DNA of 64,000 nt from M2408 sp040386975. Lineage in GTDB: Bacteria; Bacteroidota; Bacteroidia; Flavobacteriales_D; Crocinitomicaceae. The position numbers and the translations under genes were made by a program. This document shows, piece after piece, positions 9,318 to 17,985 of the stretch; the first letter of the stretch is position 1; each line of letters begins with the position of its first letter. The notes below the pieces were generated by a model. It worked only from the letters and a program-made list of their open reading frames with translations, did not search any database and had not been told where the DNA came from. Where the stretch lies: positions 1 through 64,000 of the forward strand of contig JAZKEO010000007.1 of NCBI GenBank assembly GCA_040386975.1. The letters are read 5' to 3'.

Positions 9318-10406
9318 ATGAAAGTAAATCCAAATTATAACACAAAAGAGACTTTATTGGAATTATACAATAAACCCTTGTTAGAATTAGTTTTTGAAGC
9401 GGCAACAATTCACCGTCAATATCATAATCCGAGAGAAGTTCAGATGTCATCTTTGTTGAGTATCAAAACAGGTGGTTGCTCAGAAGATTGTGGATATTGT
9501 CCTCAAGCAGCTCGTTATCATACGGATGTTGAAGCACACAAATTAATGACTGTAGATTCAGTTATTGAACAAGCAAAAAATGCCAAAGCAAATGGTTCAT
9601 CTCGTTTGTGTATGGGTGCTGCTTGGCGTGAAGTGCGTGATAATAAGGATTTTGATTCAGTAGTAGAAATGGTTCAAGCGGTGAATAACTTGGACATGGA
9701 AGTTTGTTGTACGCTTGGTATGATGAACGAAAATCAAGCTAAACGTTTGAAAGATGCAGGTTTATTTGCTTACAATCATAATTTAGATTCATCAAAAGAA
9801 TTTTATAAAGATATTATCTCAACACGTGAATACGAAGAGCGTTTAAATACAATCGACAATGCTCGTAAAGCTGGAATTACAGTGTGTTCTGGTGGAATAA
9901 TCGGAATGGGAGAAGCAGTTGAAGATAGGGTTGGTTTGTTGTTGAGTTACATGGAAATGGAAACTCCGCCAGATTCAATTCCGATCAATGCTTTGGTTGC
10001 TGTTGAAGGAACACCATTAGAAAATCAAAAACCGATTGAACAGTGGGAAATGATTCGTATGGTTGCCATGACAAGAATTGCTTTCCCGAAAACAGTTGTT
10101 AGATTATCTGCAGGACGTACAAAAATGTCAATGGAAGGTCAGGCTTTATGTTTTATGGCTGGAGCAGGTTCTATTTTCGCTGGAGATAAATTATTGACAA
10201 CTCCAAATCCTGAGTTCAACGAGGATAAAGAAATGTTTCAAATTTTAGGATTACTTCCTAAAGAAGCTTTTGCAGAAGGAGAAAAACCAGTTTCAAAACC
10301 AGACGCGATCATTGATGCCCGAAAAGAAAAAGAGCGTTTGAGAGAAATCCAATTGGAAGAAGCACGAGTGAGTGGATTTGAACCGAGAAAAATTACGGTT
10401 AATTGA
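9318..10406 (+). CDS. bioB: Biotin synthase
   Basis: The 362-residue radical-SAM enzyme inserts sulfur into dethiobiotin. The SAM-cluster motif is C54-S-E-D-C58-G-Y-C61. The family motif YNHNLDSS is present, with later Cys and Arg residues (CCTLGM, VVRLSAGR) expected to hold the auxiliary [2Fe-2S] cluster. The length is typical. It precedes a bioF-like gene by 31 bases; bioA, bioD, bioC and bioH are not in this window. The C-terminal tail of about 40 charged residues is slightly longer than in E. coli. Confidence 0.96.
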   Translation: MKVNPNYNTKETLLELYNKPLLELVFEAATIHRQYHNPREVQMSSLLSIKTGGCSEDCGYCPQAARYHTDVEAHKLMTVDSVIEQAKNAKANGSSRLCMGAAWREVRDNKDFDSVVEMVQAVNNLDMEVCCTLGMMNENQAKRLKDAGLFAYNHNLDSSKEFYKDIISTREYEERLNTIDNARKAGITVCSGGIIGMGEAVEDRVGLLLSYMEMETPPDSIPINALVAVEGTPLENQKPIEQWEMIRMVAMTRIAFPKTVVRLSAGRTKMSMEGQALCFMAGAGSIFAGDKLLTTPNPEFNEDKEMFQILGLLPKEAFAEGEKPVSKPDAIIDARKEKERLREIQLEEARVSGFEPRKITVN

Positions 10407-10432
10407 CACTTCGACAGGCTCAGTGTACAATT
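10407..10432. repeat. Short palindromic intergenic repeat remnant
   Basis: CACTTCGACAGGCTCAGTGT lies in the 31-base bioB-bioF gap and forms an imperfect hairpin (CACT...AGTG). From memory, similar CTTCGACAGGCTCAG words are dispersed in Flavobacteriales genomes. No second copy was found in this window. Confidence 0.4.
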
Positions 10433-10437
10433 AAAAG

Positions 10438-11559
10438 ATGAAACTTAATTATCCCAAAAGTTTTGAAAAACTAGATGAAAGACTTCAAGATGGAAGTTTA
10501 CGTAAACTCATTGTTTATGATTCTGAAAATCAAGTAGATTTTTTTTCAAATGATTATTTGGGCTTGAGTCGAACTTTCGTTGAAGTAAAAAAAAATCCTT
10601 TAATTCAAAATGGAAGCACAGGTTCACGTTTAATTTCTGGAAATTCAAATCAAGCAGAAGACTTAGAAAAATTTCTCGCTCATTTTTTTGAAACAGAATC
10701 TGCTTTAGTTTTTAATTCAGGTTACGATGCCAATTTAGGCTTATTTTCTTCTATCGGAACACGAAATGATTTGATAATTTACGATGAATTAATTCACGCT
10801 TCTGTTCGTGATGGCATTCGTTTGAGTTTAGCCAAATCATTTTCTTTCAAACACAATAGTTTAAAAAATTTACAAAAAAAAGTAAAGCTTTTTAGAGGTA
10901 AAAATCCGAGTGGGGATATTTTTGTTGCAATCGAAAGTTTGTATTCCATGGATGGTGATTTTGCTCCTCTGTATGAAATTGCTCAATTTTGCTTTGAAAA
11001 CAACTTATTCTTACTTGTTGATGAAGCACATTCTGGAGGAGTTTTTGGTAAAGAAGGTCGAGGACTATGCTCAGAATTAGCTATAAACGAATTGATTTTT
11101 GCGAAAATCATCACTTTTGGAAAAGCTTACGGCTCACATGGAGCAGTTGTTTTAGGTTCTCAAAAACTAAAAGATTACCTAATCAATTTTGCTCGTTCGT
11201 TTATTTATACGACAGCTTTACCAGCAAATCATTACTATATTTTAAAACAACTAATTGAATTTTCAAGAACGATTGATTTTGAAGAAAATAGAGCTAATTT
11301 TCAAAAAAACATCAGTCTTTTTAGAGGATTAAATGCAAGATTTATTCAATTTTCGTCAGAAAATTCTCCTATACAAATTTTAGTTTTTGAGAATTTAGAA
11401 AAAACAAAAAATGTTGTAAAATTACTTTCAAAAGCAGGATTTTCAGTAAAAGTTATACTCTCTCCTACAGTTCCAAAAGGAAAGGAGCGAATTCGAATTT
11501 GTCTTCATTCATTTAATACAATAGATGAAATCAGAAAATTTAGTGAAATTTTGAATTAA
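10438..11559 (+). CDS. bioF: 8-amino-7-oxononanoate synthase-like PLP enzyme
   Basis: The 373-residue alpha-oxoamine synthase would condense pimeloyl-ACP/CoA with alanine in biotin synthesis. Visible features are FFSNDYLGLS near residue 35, the GSTGSRLISGN substrate loop, the PLP-binding LLVDEAHSGGVFG, and the Schiff-base lysine K229 in TFGKAYGSHGA. The order and spacing match fold-type I alpha-oxoamine synthases. Placement directly after bioB supports BioF over the related Kbl (2-amino-3-ketobutyrate CoA ligase) or serine palmitoyltransferase, though sequence alone leaves some room for doubt. Confidence 0.87.
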   Translation: MKLNYPKSFEKLDERLQDGSLRKLIVYDSENQVDFFSNDYLGLSRTFVEVKKNPLIQNGSTGSRLISGNSNQAEDLEKFLAHFFETESALVFNSGYDANLGLFSSIGTRNDLIIYDELIHASVRDGIRLSLAKSFSFKHNSLKNLQKKVKLFRGKNPSGDIFVAIESLYSMDGDFAPLYEIAQFCFENNLFLLVDEAHSGGVFGKEGRGLCSELAINELIFAKIITFGKAYGSHGAVVLGSQKLKDYLINFARSFIYTTALPANHYYILKQLIEFSRTIDFEENRANFQKNISLFRGLNARFIQFSSENSPIQILVFENLEKTKNVVKLLSKAGFSVKVILSPTVPKGKERIRICLHSFNTIDEIRKFSEILN

Positions 11560-11702
11560 TCTTGAGGGTTTCTGAAAATTCGATTTTTTGAAGCGAACGA
11601 AATTTTAAAATGTGAGTGAGTTTACTCATGTAAATGTCCCGATAGCTAACAGGATTAAAATTAAAGTTCAACGATGAAAAAGCATTTTTTAGAAGTCCTG
11701 AC

Positions 11703-13049
11703 TTACATTCCAGGCATCCCCTTCATGCCTTTCATTTGTTTCATCATTCCCATCATGTTTTTTGGGTTTGACATCATTTTCATCATTTTTCGTGTATCTT
11801 CAAATTGTTTAAGTAGTTTATTCACTTCTTGCACATTTGTTCCACTTCCTTTGGCGATTCTGATTTTACGATTTCCATTCAACAAAGCTGGATTTGCTCT
11901 TTCAGTTGGCGTCATAGATTGAATGATAGCTTCCAAATGTTTAAAAGCGTCTTCTTTGATGTCAACATCTTTCATTTGTTTTCCCATTCCAGGAATCATT
12001 CCCATCAAATCTTTGACATTTCCCATTTTTTTGATTTGTTGCAATTGAGCAAGAAAATCATTGAAGTCGAATTGATCTTTTTGGATACGTTTTTGAAGTT
12101 TTCTAGCTTCCTCTTCGTTGAACTGTTCTTGAGCTCTTTCAACCAAGGAAACAACGTCACCCATTCCCAAGATTCTATCTGCCATTCTAGAAGGGTAGAA
12201 TACGTCCAAAGCGTCCATTTTCTCTCCTGTACCAACAAATTTAATAGGTTTGTTTACAATCGTTTTGATAGATAAAGCAGCTCCACCACGAGTATCACCG
12301 TCTAATTTAGTTAAAACAACTCCATCAAAATTGATTTTTTCGTTGAAAGCTTTTGCTGTATTAACAGCATCTTGTCCTGTCATAGCATCAACTACGAAAA
12401 GTGTTTCAGTCGGTTTGATGGCATTTTTGACCGCTTCAATTTCATTCATCATTTCGACATCAACTGCCAAACGACCAGCTGTATCGACGATTACAACATT
12501 AAAAGCATTACTTCTAGCGTAAATGATTGCATCTTGAGCAATTTTTACTGGATTTTTTTCTTCTTTATTTGAATATACTTCGATTCCAAGTTGCTCACCC
12601 AAAACATGAAGTTGATCAATTGCCGCAGGACGATAAACGTCACAGGCAACTAAAAGTGGTTTTTTTCCTTTTTTTGTTTTAAGGTAATTTGCAAGTTTTC
12701 CTGAGAAAGTCGTTTTTCCCGAACCTTGAAGACCAGACATTAAAATGATTCCTGGGTTTCCTTGAATGTTGATTTCTTGCTCGTTTCCACCCATCAATTC
12801 GATTAACTCTTCATGACAGATTTTTGTCATCAATTGTCCCGGTGAAATAGAAGTTAAAACGTTTCTACCTAAAGCTTTGTCCTTTACTCTTACTGTAAAA
12901 TCCTTTGCTGTATTAAAGTTAACATCGGCATCAAGTAAAGCTCTACGAACTTCTTTTAATGTTTCTGCAATGTTTATTTCAGAGATTTGTCCCTGACCTT
13001 TTAAAACTTTAAACGCTCTCTCAAACTTCTCGGTAAGATTTTCAAACAT
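11703..13049 (-). CDS. ffh: Signal recognition particle protein Ffh
   Basis: The 448-residue SRP54 GTPase targets nascent membrane proteins to FtsY and SecYEG. An N-terminal four-helix domain precedes the G domain with GLQGSGKTTFSGKLA (P-loop), the DVYRPAAIDQL insertion region, VDTAGR and TKLDGDTRGGAALS. The C-terminal M domain is methionine-rich and ends in repeated M-K-G-M units, as expected for a signal-sequence groove. Length is standard. It converges on bioF and is preceded on its strand by ispH, 55 bases away. Confidence 0.97.
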   Translation of the reverse strand: MFENLTEKFERAFKVLKGQGQISEINIAETLKEVRRALLDADVNFNTAKDFTVRVKDKALGRNVLTSISPGQLMTKICHEELIELMGGNEQEINIQGNPGIILMSGLQGSGKTTFSGKLANYLKTKKGKKPLLVACDVYRPAAIDQLHVLGEQLGIEVYSNKEEKNPVKIAQDAIIYARSNAFNVVIVDTAGRLAVDVEMMNEIEAVKNAIKPTETLFVVDAMTGQDAVNTAKAFNEKINFDGVVLTKLDGDTRGGAALSIKTIVNKPIKFVGTGEKMDALDVFYPSRMADRILGMGDVVSLVERAQEQFNEEEARKLQKRIQKDQFDFNDFLAQLQQIKKMGNVKDLMGMIPGMGKQMKDVDIKEDAFKHLEAIIQSMTPTERANPALLNGNRKIRIAKGSGTNVQEVNKLLKQFEDTRKMMKMMSNPKNMMGMMKQMKGMKGMPGM

Positions 13050-13067
13050 GATATTCTAATTTTTACG

Positions 13068-13075
13068 CAAAATTA
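13068..13075 (-). promoter_or_regulatory. -7 element before ffh
   Basis: On the minus strand TAATTTTG, a consensus -7 element, lies 18 bases upstream of the ffh ATG. No good -33 TTG is seen. The short leader is plausible in Bacteroidota. Confidence 0.4.
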
Positions 13076-13104
13076 CAAAAAAATGGGGAATTTGAAGCAG
13101 AATT

Positions 13105-14319
13105 TTATGCCTTAATTTCAACTTCAAATAAATTTGCAATTCTTTGTAGAACTTGGTCCACAATTGCATCTGGACATGAAGCTCCAGAAGTTATTGCAAT
13201 TCTAATTTTTTGTTTGTTTTCAGGAAAAATATTGAAATGATTTTCTAATTCTTTTGAATGAATGTTAAAGCTTTCTACTTCGTTTTTAGATTTAATTTCT
13301 TGAGCTGATTTAATAAAATAACTTGGGAATTTTTGTTCTAATAATTCAAGTAAATGAGTTGTATTTGAACTGTTATATCCACCAATCACAAAAGCTAAAT
13401 CTGCTTTTTCTTCCATCAAACCATAAGTGGCTGATTGATTGTCGTTTGTTGCATAACAAAGCGTGTCGCGTGTGTCTGCAATGTGATTTTTAATGTTTTC
13501 TGAGCCAAAACGTTCTTCCATCGCTTTGTAAATGGTTTCTGTAATTTCTTGTGTTTCAGAAGCTAACATCGTTGTTTGATTGATTACACCAACTTTTATC
13601 AAATCTTTTTCAACATCAAAACCTACAGAATGTTTACCTAAAAAGAAATCATAAAATTCTTCTTTGGGTCTTTTATTTAAGATGAAATCACATAAAACCT
13701 GTGTTTCTTCCATGTCTTTTATAACCAATGAAGGAGCATTTTTGACACTGTGAGAAAAGGTAGCTCTTGTTTCTTCGTGATCACTTTTTCCATGAATGAT
13801 AATCGTGTGAGCATCAGAACCTAATTTCTCAGAACGATTCCAAACTTTCTCAACAAAAGGACAGGTTGTATTGTAAGCCTGGACATTAACTCCGATTTTT
13901 GTTAAAATGGCTTCAATTTCAAGAGTCGTTCCGAAAGCTGGAATAATAACGATATCATCCGCTTTTATCTCGTCCCAAGAAATCAATTGTTTTCCTTTTG
14001 TATCTTGAATAAATTCAATTCCATAAGATTGTAAATCTTGATTTACATCAGGATTATGAATCATTTGACTAAGCAAATATATTTTTTTGTCAGGATTTTC
14101 TTGAATGGCTTTGTAAGCAATTTCGATAGCATTTTCAACTCCATAACAAAAACCAAAATGTCGCGCGATAAGAAATTCGATTTCAAAGCCAGTATTGTTC
14201 CCAAAAGTCAATAGGCTAGGTGTAAAGTCCTTTTTTCGAGGATCTTCTAATTTCCTTTTCGCTTTCACTTGGCTAATAATTGGCGAACGATAAAATTCTG
14301 GAATACTGAATTGTTTCAC
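13105..14319 (-). CDS. ispH: 4-hydroxy-3-methylbut-2-enyl diphosphate reductase
   Basis: IspH (LytB) carries out the last step of the MEP isoprenoid pathway with a [4Fe-4S] cluster. The three cluster cysteines are visible: C58 in FGFCYGVENA, C153 in NTTCPFVEKVW and C382 in SGASCPDAIVDQV. At 404 residues it is about 90 longer than E. coli IspH. The extra length is an N-terminal segment of about 45 residues and a mid-protein insertion, consistent with the long form I know from Bacteroidota. The start codon is GTG at 14319; no upstream ATG in frame is seen. Confidence 0.94.
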   Translation of the reverse strand: MKQFSIPEFYRSPIISQVKAKRKLEDPRKKDFTPSLLTFGNNTGFEIEFLIARHFGFCYGVENAIEIAYKAIQENPDKKIYLLSQMIHNPDVNQDLQSYGIEFIQDTKGKQLISWDEIKADDIVIIPAFGTTLEIEAILTKIGVNVQAYNTTCPFVEKVWNRSEKLGSDAHTIIIHGKSDHEETRATFSHSVKNAPSLVIKDMEETQVLCDFILNKRPKEEFYDFFLGKHSVGFDVEKDLIKVGVINQTTMLASETQEITETIYKAMEERFGSENIKNHIADTRDTLCYATNDNQSATYGLMEEKADLAFVIGGYNSSNTTHLLELLEQKFPSYFIKSAQEIKSKNEVESFNIHSKELENHFNIFPENKQKIRIAITSGASCPDAIVDQVLQRIANLFEVEIKA

Positions 14320-14350
14320 GTTATAAGATTTTCGGACTAAATATTACTTA

Positions 14351-14358
14351 CAAAAATA
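14351..14358 (-). promoter_or_regulatory. -7 element before ispH
   Basis: Minus-strand TATTTTTG (TAnnTTTG) lies 31 bases before the ispH GTG, which fits the chosen start. A clear -33 TTG is lacking. Confidence 0.4.
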
Positions 14359-14482
14359 GAAAATTCTTTGCAGGATTTCTAATTATTGATTTTTTGATTT
14401 AAAAGATCACCTAAATAATTAACCAATTAAATCGATTTAGTGAAATCACTTAAACAATTTCTTATTTAACAAAAAGAATTCC

Positions 14483-14490
14483 TAATTTTG
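14483..14490 (+). promoter_or_regulatory. -7 element before the Glu/Leu-type dehydrogenase
   Basis: TAATTTTG matches the Bacteroidota -7 consensus 34 bases before the ATG at 14525. No TTG is found at ideal spacing. Confidence 0.4.
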
Positions 14491-14524
14491 CAATTCAATT
14501 TAGATATACAATAAAACGAATAGA

Positions 14525-15754
14525 ATGAAAGATTTACTTCAAAAGTTTGAACATAAAAGACCAGAAATAGTATTTGAATGGAAAGATGCTGAAACGGAAG
14601 CAGAAGGTTGGGTGGTGATAAATTCACTGCGTGGTGGTGCAGCTGGTGGCGGAACAAGAATGCGAATTGGTCTTGACAAACGTGAAGTGGAATCTTTAGC
14701 AAAAACAATGGAAGTGAAATTTACGGTTTCAGGTCCAGCAATTGGTGGAGCAAAATCAGGGATTAATTTCGACCCAAAAGACCCACGAAAAGAGGGGGTT
14801 TTAAAAAGATGGTATGCAGCCGTAACTCCTTTGTTAAAATATTATTATGGAACTGGTGGTGATTTAAACGTAGATGAAATTCACGAAGTAATTCCAATGA
14901 CAGAAGATTGTGGTGTTTGGCATCCACAAGAAGGTGTTTTTAACGGACATTTTCAGCCGAGAGAATCACAAAAAATTCAACGAATTGGGCAATTGCGTTA
15001 TGGTGTTTTGAAAGTGATTGAAGATGCAAAATTCTCACCTGAAGTATCAAGAAAATACGTTGTTGCAGATATGATTACAGGTTATGGAGTTTCAGAATCT
15101 GTAAGACATTTTTACAACATTTGGGGAGGTTCACTTGCTGGAAAACGCGTAATTATTCAAGGTTGGGGAAATGTTGGTTCCGCAGCAGCATATTATATGG
15201 CTCAAGAAGGAGGGAAAATTGTTGGAATCATTGACCGTGTTGGTGGTTTGATAAATGAAGACGGTTTTTCTTTGGAAGAAATTAAAAACTTATTTTTGAA
15301 TAAAAACGGGAATGAACTTGTTCATCCAAATTTACTTTCTTTTGAAGAAGTTCACGCAAAAATTTGGGATGTAAAAGCAGAAGTTTTTGTTCCTTGTGCT
15401 GCTTCGCGTTTGATTACTCAAAATCAATTGGAGCGTATGATTAAGGCTGGAGTTGAAGTCATTTCTTCTGGAGCAAATGTTCCTTTTGCAGATCCAGAAA
15501 TTTTCTTTGGTCCAATAGCAGAATATGCAGATTCAAATTTGGCGATTATTCCTGATTTTATTTCAAACTGTGGAATGGCGAGAGTTTTCGCTTATTTGAT
15601 GAGTAATGATTTGAAGAATATTTCTGACGAAGGAATTTTTAATGATACAAGTGAAACAATCAAAAGAGCACTTTTAGCTGCAAATCAAAAAAATCAAACC
15701 AAAAAGAATATCGCAAAAACTGCATTTGAAATTGCTCTTAGTCAATTAGTCTAA
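14525..15754 (+). CDS. Glu/Leu/Phe/Val dehydrogenase
   Basis: The 409-residue protein is an NAD(P)-dependent amino-acid dehydrogenase that interconverts an amino acid with its 2-oxoacid and ammonia. The substrate domain has GGAAGGGTRM near residue 37 and the catalytic-lysine motif GPAIGGAKSGI (K77). A Rossmann NAD domain follows with IIQGWGNVGSAAAYYMA, then FVPCAASRLIT. Substrate (Glu versus Leu/Val) cannot be read safely. The absence of an N-terminal extension and the GGGTRM motif differ from NADP-GdhA of enterics. A two-component pair starts 11 bases downstream, so the three genes may be one transcript. Confidence 0.88.
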   Translation: MKDLLQKFEHKRPEIVFEWKDAETEAEGWVVINSLRGGAAGGGTRMRIGLDKREVESLAKTMEVKFTVSGPAIGGAKSGINFDPKDPRKEGVLKRWYAAVTPLLKYYYGTGGDLNVDEIHEVIPMTEDCGVWHPQEGVFNGHFQPRESQKIQRIGQLRYGVLKVIEDAKFSPEVSRKYVVADMITGYGVSESVRHFYNIWGGSLAGKRVIIQGWGNVGSAAAYYMAQEGGKIVGIIDRVGGLINEDGFSLEEIKNLFLNKNGNELVHPNLLSFEEVHAKIWDVKAEVFVPCAASRLITQNQLERMIKAGVEVISSGANVPFADPEIFFGPIAEYADSNLAIIPDFISNCGMARVFAYLMSNDLKNISDEGIFNDTSETIKRALLAANQKNQTKKNIAKTAFEIALSQLV

Positions 15755-15765
15755 AAAATAATTAA

Positions 15766-16446
15766 ATGAGAATTCTATTAATTGAGGACGAAAAAAAAAC
15801 GGCTCAATCTTTAAAGATTGGACTGGAAGAAAATGGTTATCAAGTAGATTTAGCATTTGACGGCAAAGAGGGATTAAATGCGTGTTTAGAAAACATTTAC
15901 AAAGTAATCATTTCTGATATTGTTTTGCCTCAAATGAATGGAATTGATTTGTGTAAAACGATAAGAGAAAAAGGTATAAAAACACCTGTTTTAATGTTGA
16001 GTGCTTTGGGTTCTACAGACGAGAAAGTGATGGGTTTTGATGCCGGAGCTGATGATTATTTAGTAAAGCCTTTTGCTTTTCGTGAATTAATTGCTCGAAT
16101 TAATGTGTTGAATAAAAGAAATGCTGAAATAGCTGAAGAAAATCGTAAATTGATTTTTGCAGATTTAATTTTAGATTTAGATTCAAAAAGTGCTGTTCGA
16201 AATGGAACAGCAATTGACCTTACTCAGAGGGAATTTGATTTAATTAAGTATTTTATTGAAAATAAAAATAAAGTTATTTCAAAAAAGGCAATAGCTGAAG
16301 ATGTTTGGAACATCAATTTTGATACAGGAACAAACACGATTGAAGTGTATGTGAATTACTTGAGAAATAAAATTGACAAACCTTTTTCACATAAATTAAT
16401 TCACACTTCTCATGGAATGGGCTACATTTTAAAATCAGTTGATTAG
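15766..16446 (+). CDS. OmpR/PhoB-family response regulator
   Basis: The 226-residue protein has a receiver domain (residues 1-115) with acidic pocket E7/D8, phospho-acceptor D51 (ISDIVLPQMNG) and K101 in VKPF. A winged-helix DNA-binding domain follows (about 128-226), with LTQREFDLIKYF and EVYVNYLRNKID typical of the OmpR class. Its stop codon directly abuts the ATG of the histidine kinase, so the two form a two-component system. Target genes are unknown; the upstream dehydrogenase or the downstream nhaD are only positional candidates. Confidence 0.93.
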   Translation: MRILLIEDEKKTAQSLKIGLEENGYQVDLAFDGKEGLNACLENIYKVIISDIVLPQMNGIDLCKTIREKGIKTPVLMLSALGSTDEKVMGFDAGADDYLVKPFAFRELIARINVLNKRNAEIAEENRKLIFADLILDLDSKSAVRNGTAIDLTQREFDLIKYFIENKNKVISKKAIAEDVWNINFDTGTNTIEVYVNYLRNKIDKPFSHKLIHTSHGMGYILKSVD

Positions 16447-17817
16447 ATGCAAATCAGGACAAAATTGACCTTTTATTTTGTAATGATTACTGCTTCATTA
16501 CTTTTGATTTCTTTTGTTTTAATTTTCTTTCTTTACAAAGATACGCGTTCAACAAAATTCTCTACTTCGCTTAAAAACAGGGCTTTGACTTCTGTTACAC
16601 TTTTCGTGAAATTAAAGAAGCAAGATGCTAATTTATTGAAAACGATTGATGATAGTGATAAAGATTTTTATGATTTTGAGAATGTTTCCATTTTTAATGA
16701 AAAAACAAATCTTTTATACAGTTCTAGTAAATTTCATGTGAAAAAGAGTGCTGATTATTTAAAGAAAACCCAGAATAAAGGAAGCTTTTTATTAGAAAAA
16801 AACGAGTTTGTAATTTTAGGTTTTAAGTATAAAATCGATTCAGAAAATTACCTTGTTCTTGCAAGTGCAAAAGATTCTTATGGTCTAAAAAATTACGAAA
16901 ACCTTAAAAAAATTCTATTTTTTGTATTTTTACTTATTCTTTCGTTCTTGACATTGACAGGTTGGATTTTTACTAAAAGAATCATGAAGCCAGTTTCTGA
17001 CATTATGAATCAAGTGGATGCTATTTCTCCTTCAAACTTAAATTTAAGATTAGAGAAACTGAAAAACAAAGATGAACTGAGTCGTTTGGTAAACACTTTT
17101 AATCAAATGTTGGAACGAATAGAAAATGCATTTAAAGTTCAGAAAACCTTTACTTCAAATGCTGCTCATGAGCTTAAAAACCCACTGACAATTATTACTT
17201 CACAGTTGGAAGTTGCTCTTCTAAAAGAAAGATCTGGTGAAGAATATAAACAGATGTGTGAGTCTATTTTAGATGATGTGAAACGTTTAAATAACGTTAC
17301 TCATCAGATGTTTTTGATTACAAAATTGTCAGAAAAAAATGTGAAACAAGAATTATCAAAGATTAGAATTGATGAACTTATTTGGGATACTCGAACGGAG
17401 TTTTTGATTCAACATCCAAATTCAAGTATTGAAATTGATTTGAAAAATTTACCATTAAATGATAACAGTTTGTATTTCATGCTCAATGAGACATTGATGA
17501 AGACATGTTTTTGGAATTTAATTGAAAATGGGATTAAATTTTCAAGTGATAAATCAATATCAATTTCATTACACTTTGATGATAATAGGTTGAAAATTCA
17601 GTTTTTAAATGATGGACAAAAAATCGAAGAACAAGATGTTCCATTTATTTTTGATCCTTTTTATAGATCTAAAAATGGTCTGTCAATAAAAGGGTTTGGT
17701 ATTGGATTGTCTATTGTCAAGCAAATAACAGATATTTATAACATTGAAATAAATTTAATTCCTAGAAAAGATCGTAGAACGCAATTTGATTTAATTTTTC
17801 CAATTATGGAATTCTAA
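16447..17817 (+). CDS. Two-component sensor histidine kinase
   Basis: The 456-residue inner-membrane kinase has two transmembrane segments (about 7-30 and 156-175) enclosing a 125-residue periplasmic sensor with no recognised fold. A HAMP-like linker (about 177-230) follows. The phospho-acceptor is H241 in AAHELKNPL, and the ATPase domain shows N box FWNLIENGIKFS and G boxes IFDPFY and GFGIGLSIV. It partners the adjacent response regulator. The signal sensed cannot be inferred. Confidence 0.92.
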   Translation: MQIRTKLTFYFVMITASLLLISFVLIFFLYKDTRSTKFSTSLKNRALTSVTLFVKLKKQDANLLKTIDDSDKDFYDFENVSIFNEKTNLLYSSSKFHVKKSADYLKKTQNKGSFLLEKNEFVILGFKYKIDSENYLVLASAKDSYGLKNYENLKKILFFVFLLILSFLTLTGWIFTKRIMKPVSDIMNQVDAISPSNLNLRLEKLKNKDELSRLVNTFNQMLERIENAFKVQKTFTSNAAHELKNPLTIITSQLEVALLKERSGEEYKQMCESILDDVKRLNNVTHQMFLITKLSEKNVKQELSKIRIDELIWDTRTEFLIQHPNSSIEIDLKNLPLNDNSLYFMLNETLMKTCFWNLIENGIKFSSDKSISISLHFDDNRLKIQFLNDGQKIEEQDVPFIFDPFYRSKNGLSIKGFGIGLSIVKQITDIYNIEINLIPRKDRRTQFDLIFPIMEF

Positions 17818-17906
17818 GTATTTTTTAATCTAAATAATTGACTTAATATGAAATACATACTTAAATTTGTTTTGTAATTTAAATAGTTAATATAAAAATC
17901 CAAGAG

Positions 17907-17935
17907 AAGTGAATGCGGAAGTGTTCACTTTTTTT
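17907..17935 (+). terminator. Terminator after the two-component operon
   Basis: AAGTGAA / TTCACTT stem with a 10-base loop is followed by a T run. It begins 90 bases after the kinase stop and ahead of the nhaD promoter. Confidence 0.7.
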
Positions 17936-17937
17936 AT

Positions 17938-17970
17938 TTTGCTTTAGACCTTAAATTTAGTTTACATTTG
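17938..17970 (+). promoter_or_regulatory. Promoter of nhaD
   Basis: TTTTG (ending at 17941) and TACATTTG (17963-17970) are 21 bases apart, within the Bacteroidota range. The ATG follows 16 bases after the -7 element, giving a very short leader. Confidence 0.55.
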
Positions 17971-17985
17971 TAAAAAAAAAATCAA

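Noticed and set aside
11703..13049. Plus-strand frames (for example 11829-12275) opposite ffh
   Set aside because: They lie antisense to a fully conserved Ffh and have no recognisable protein features.
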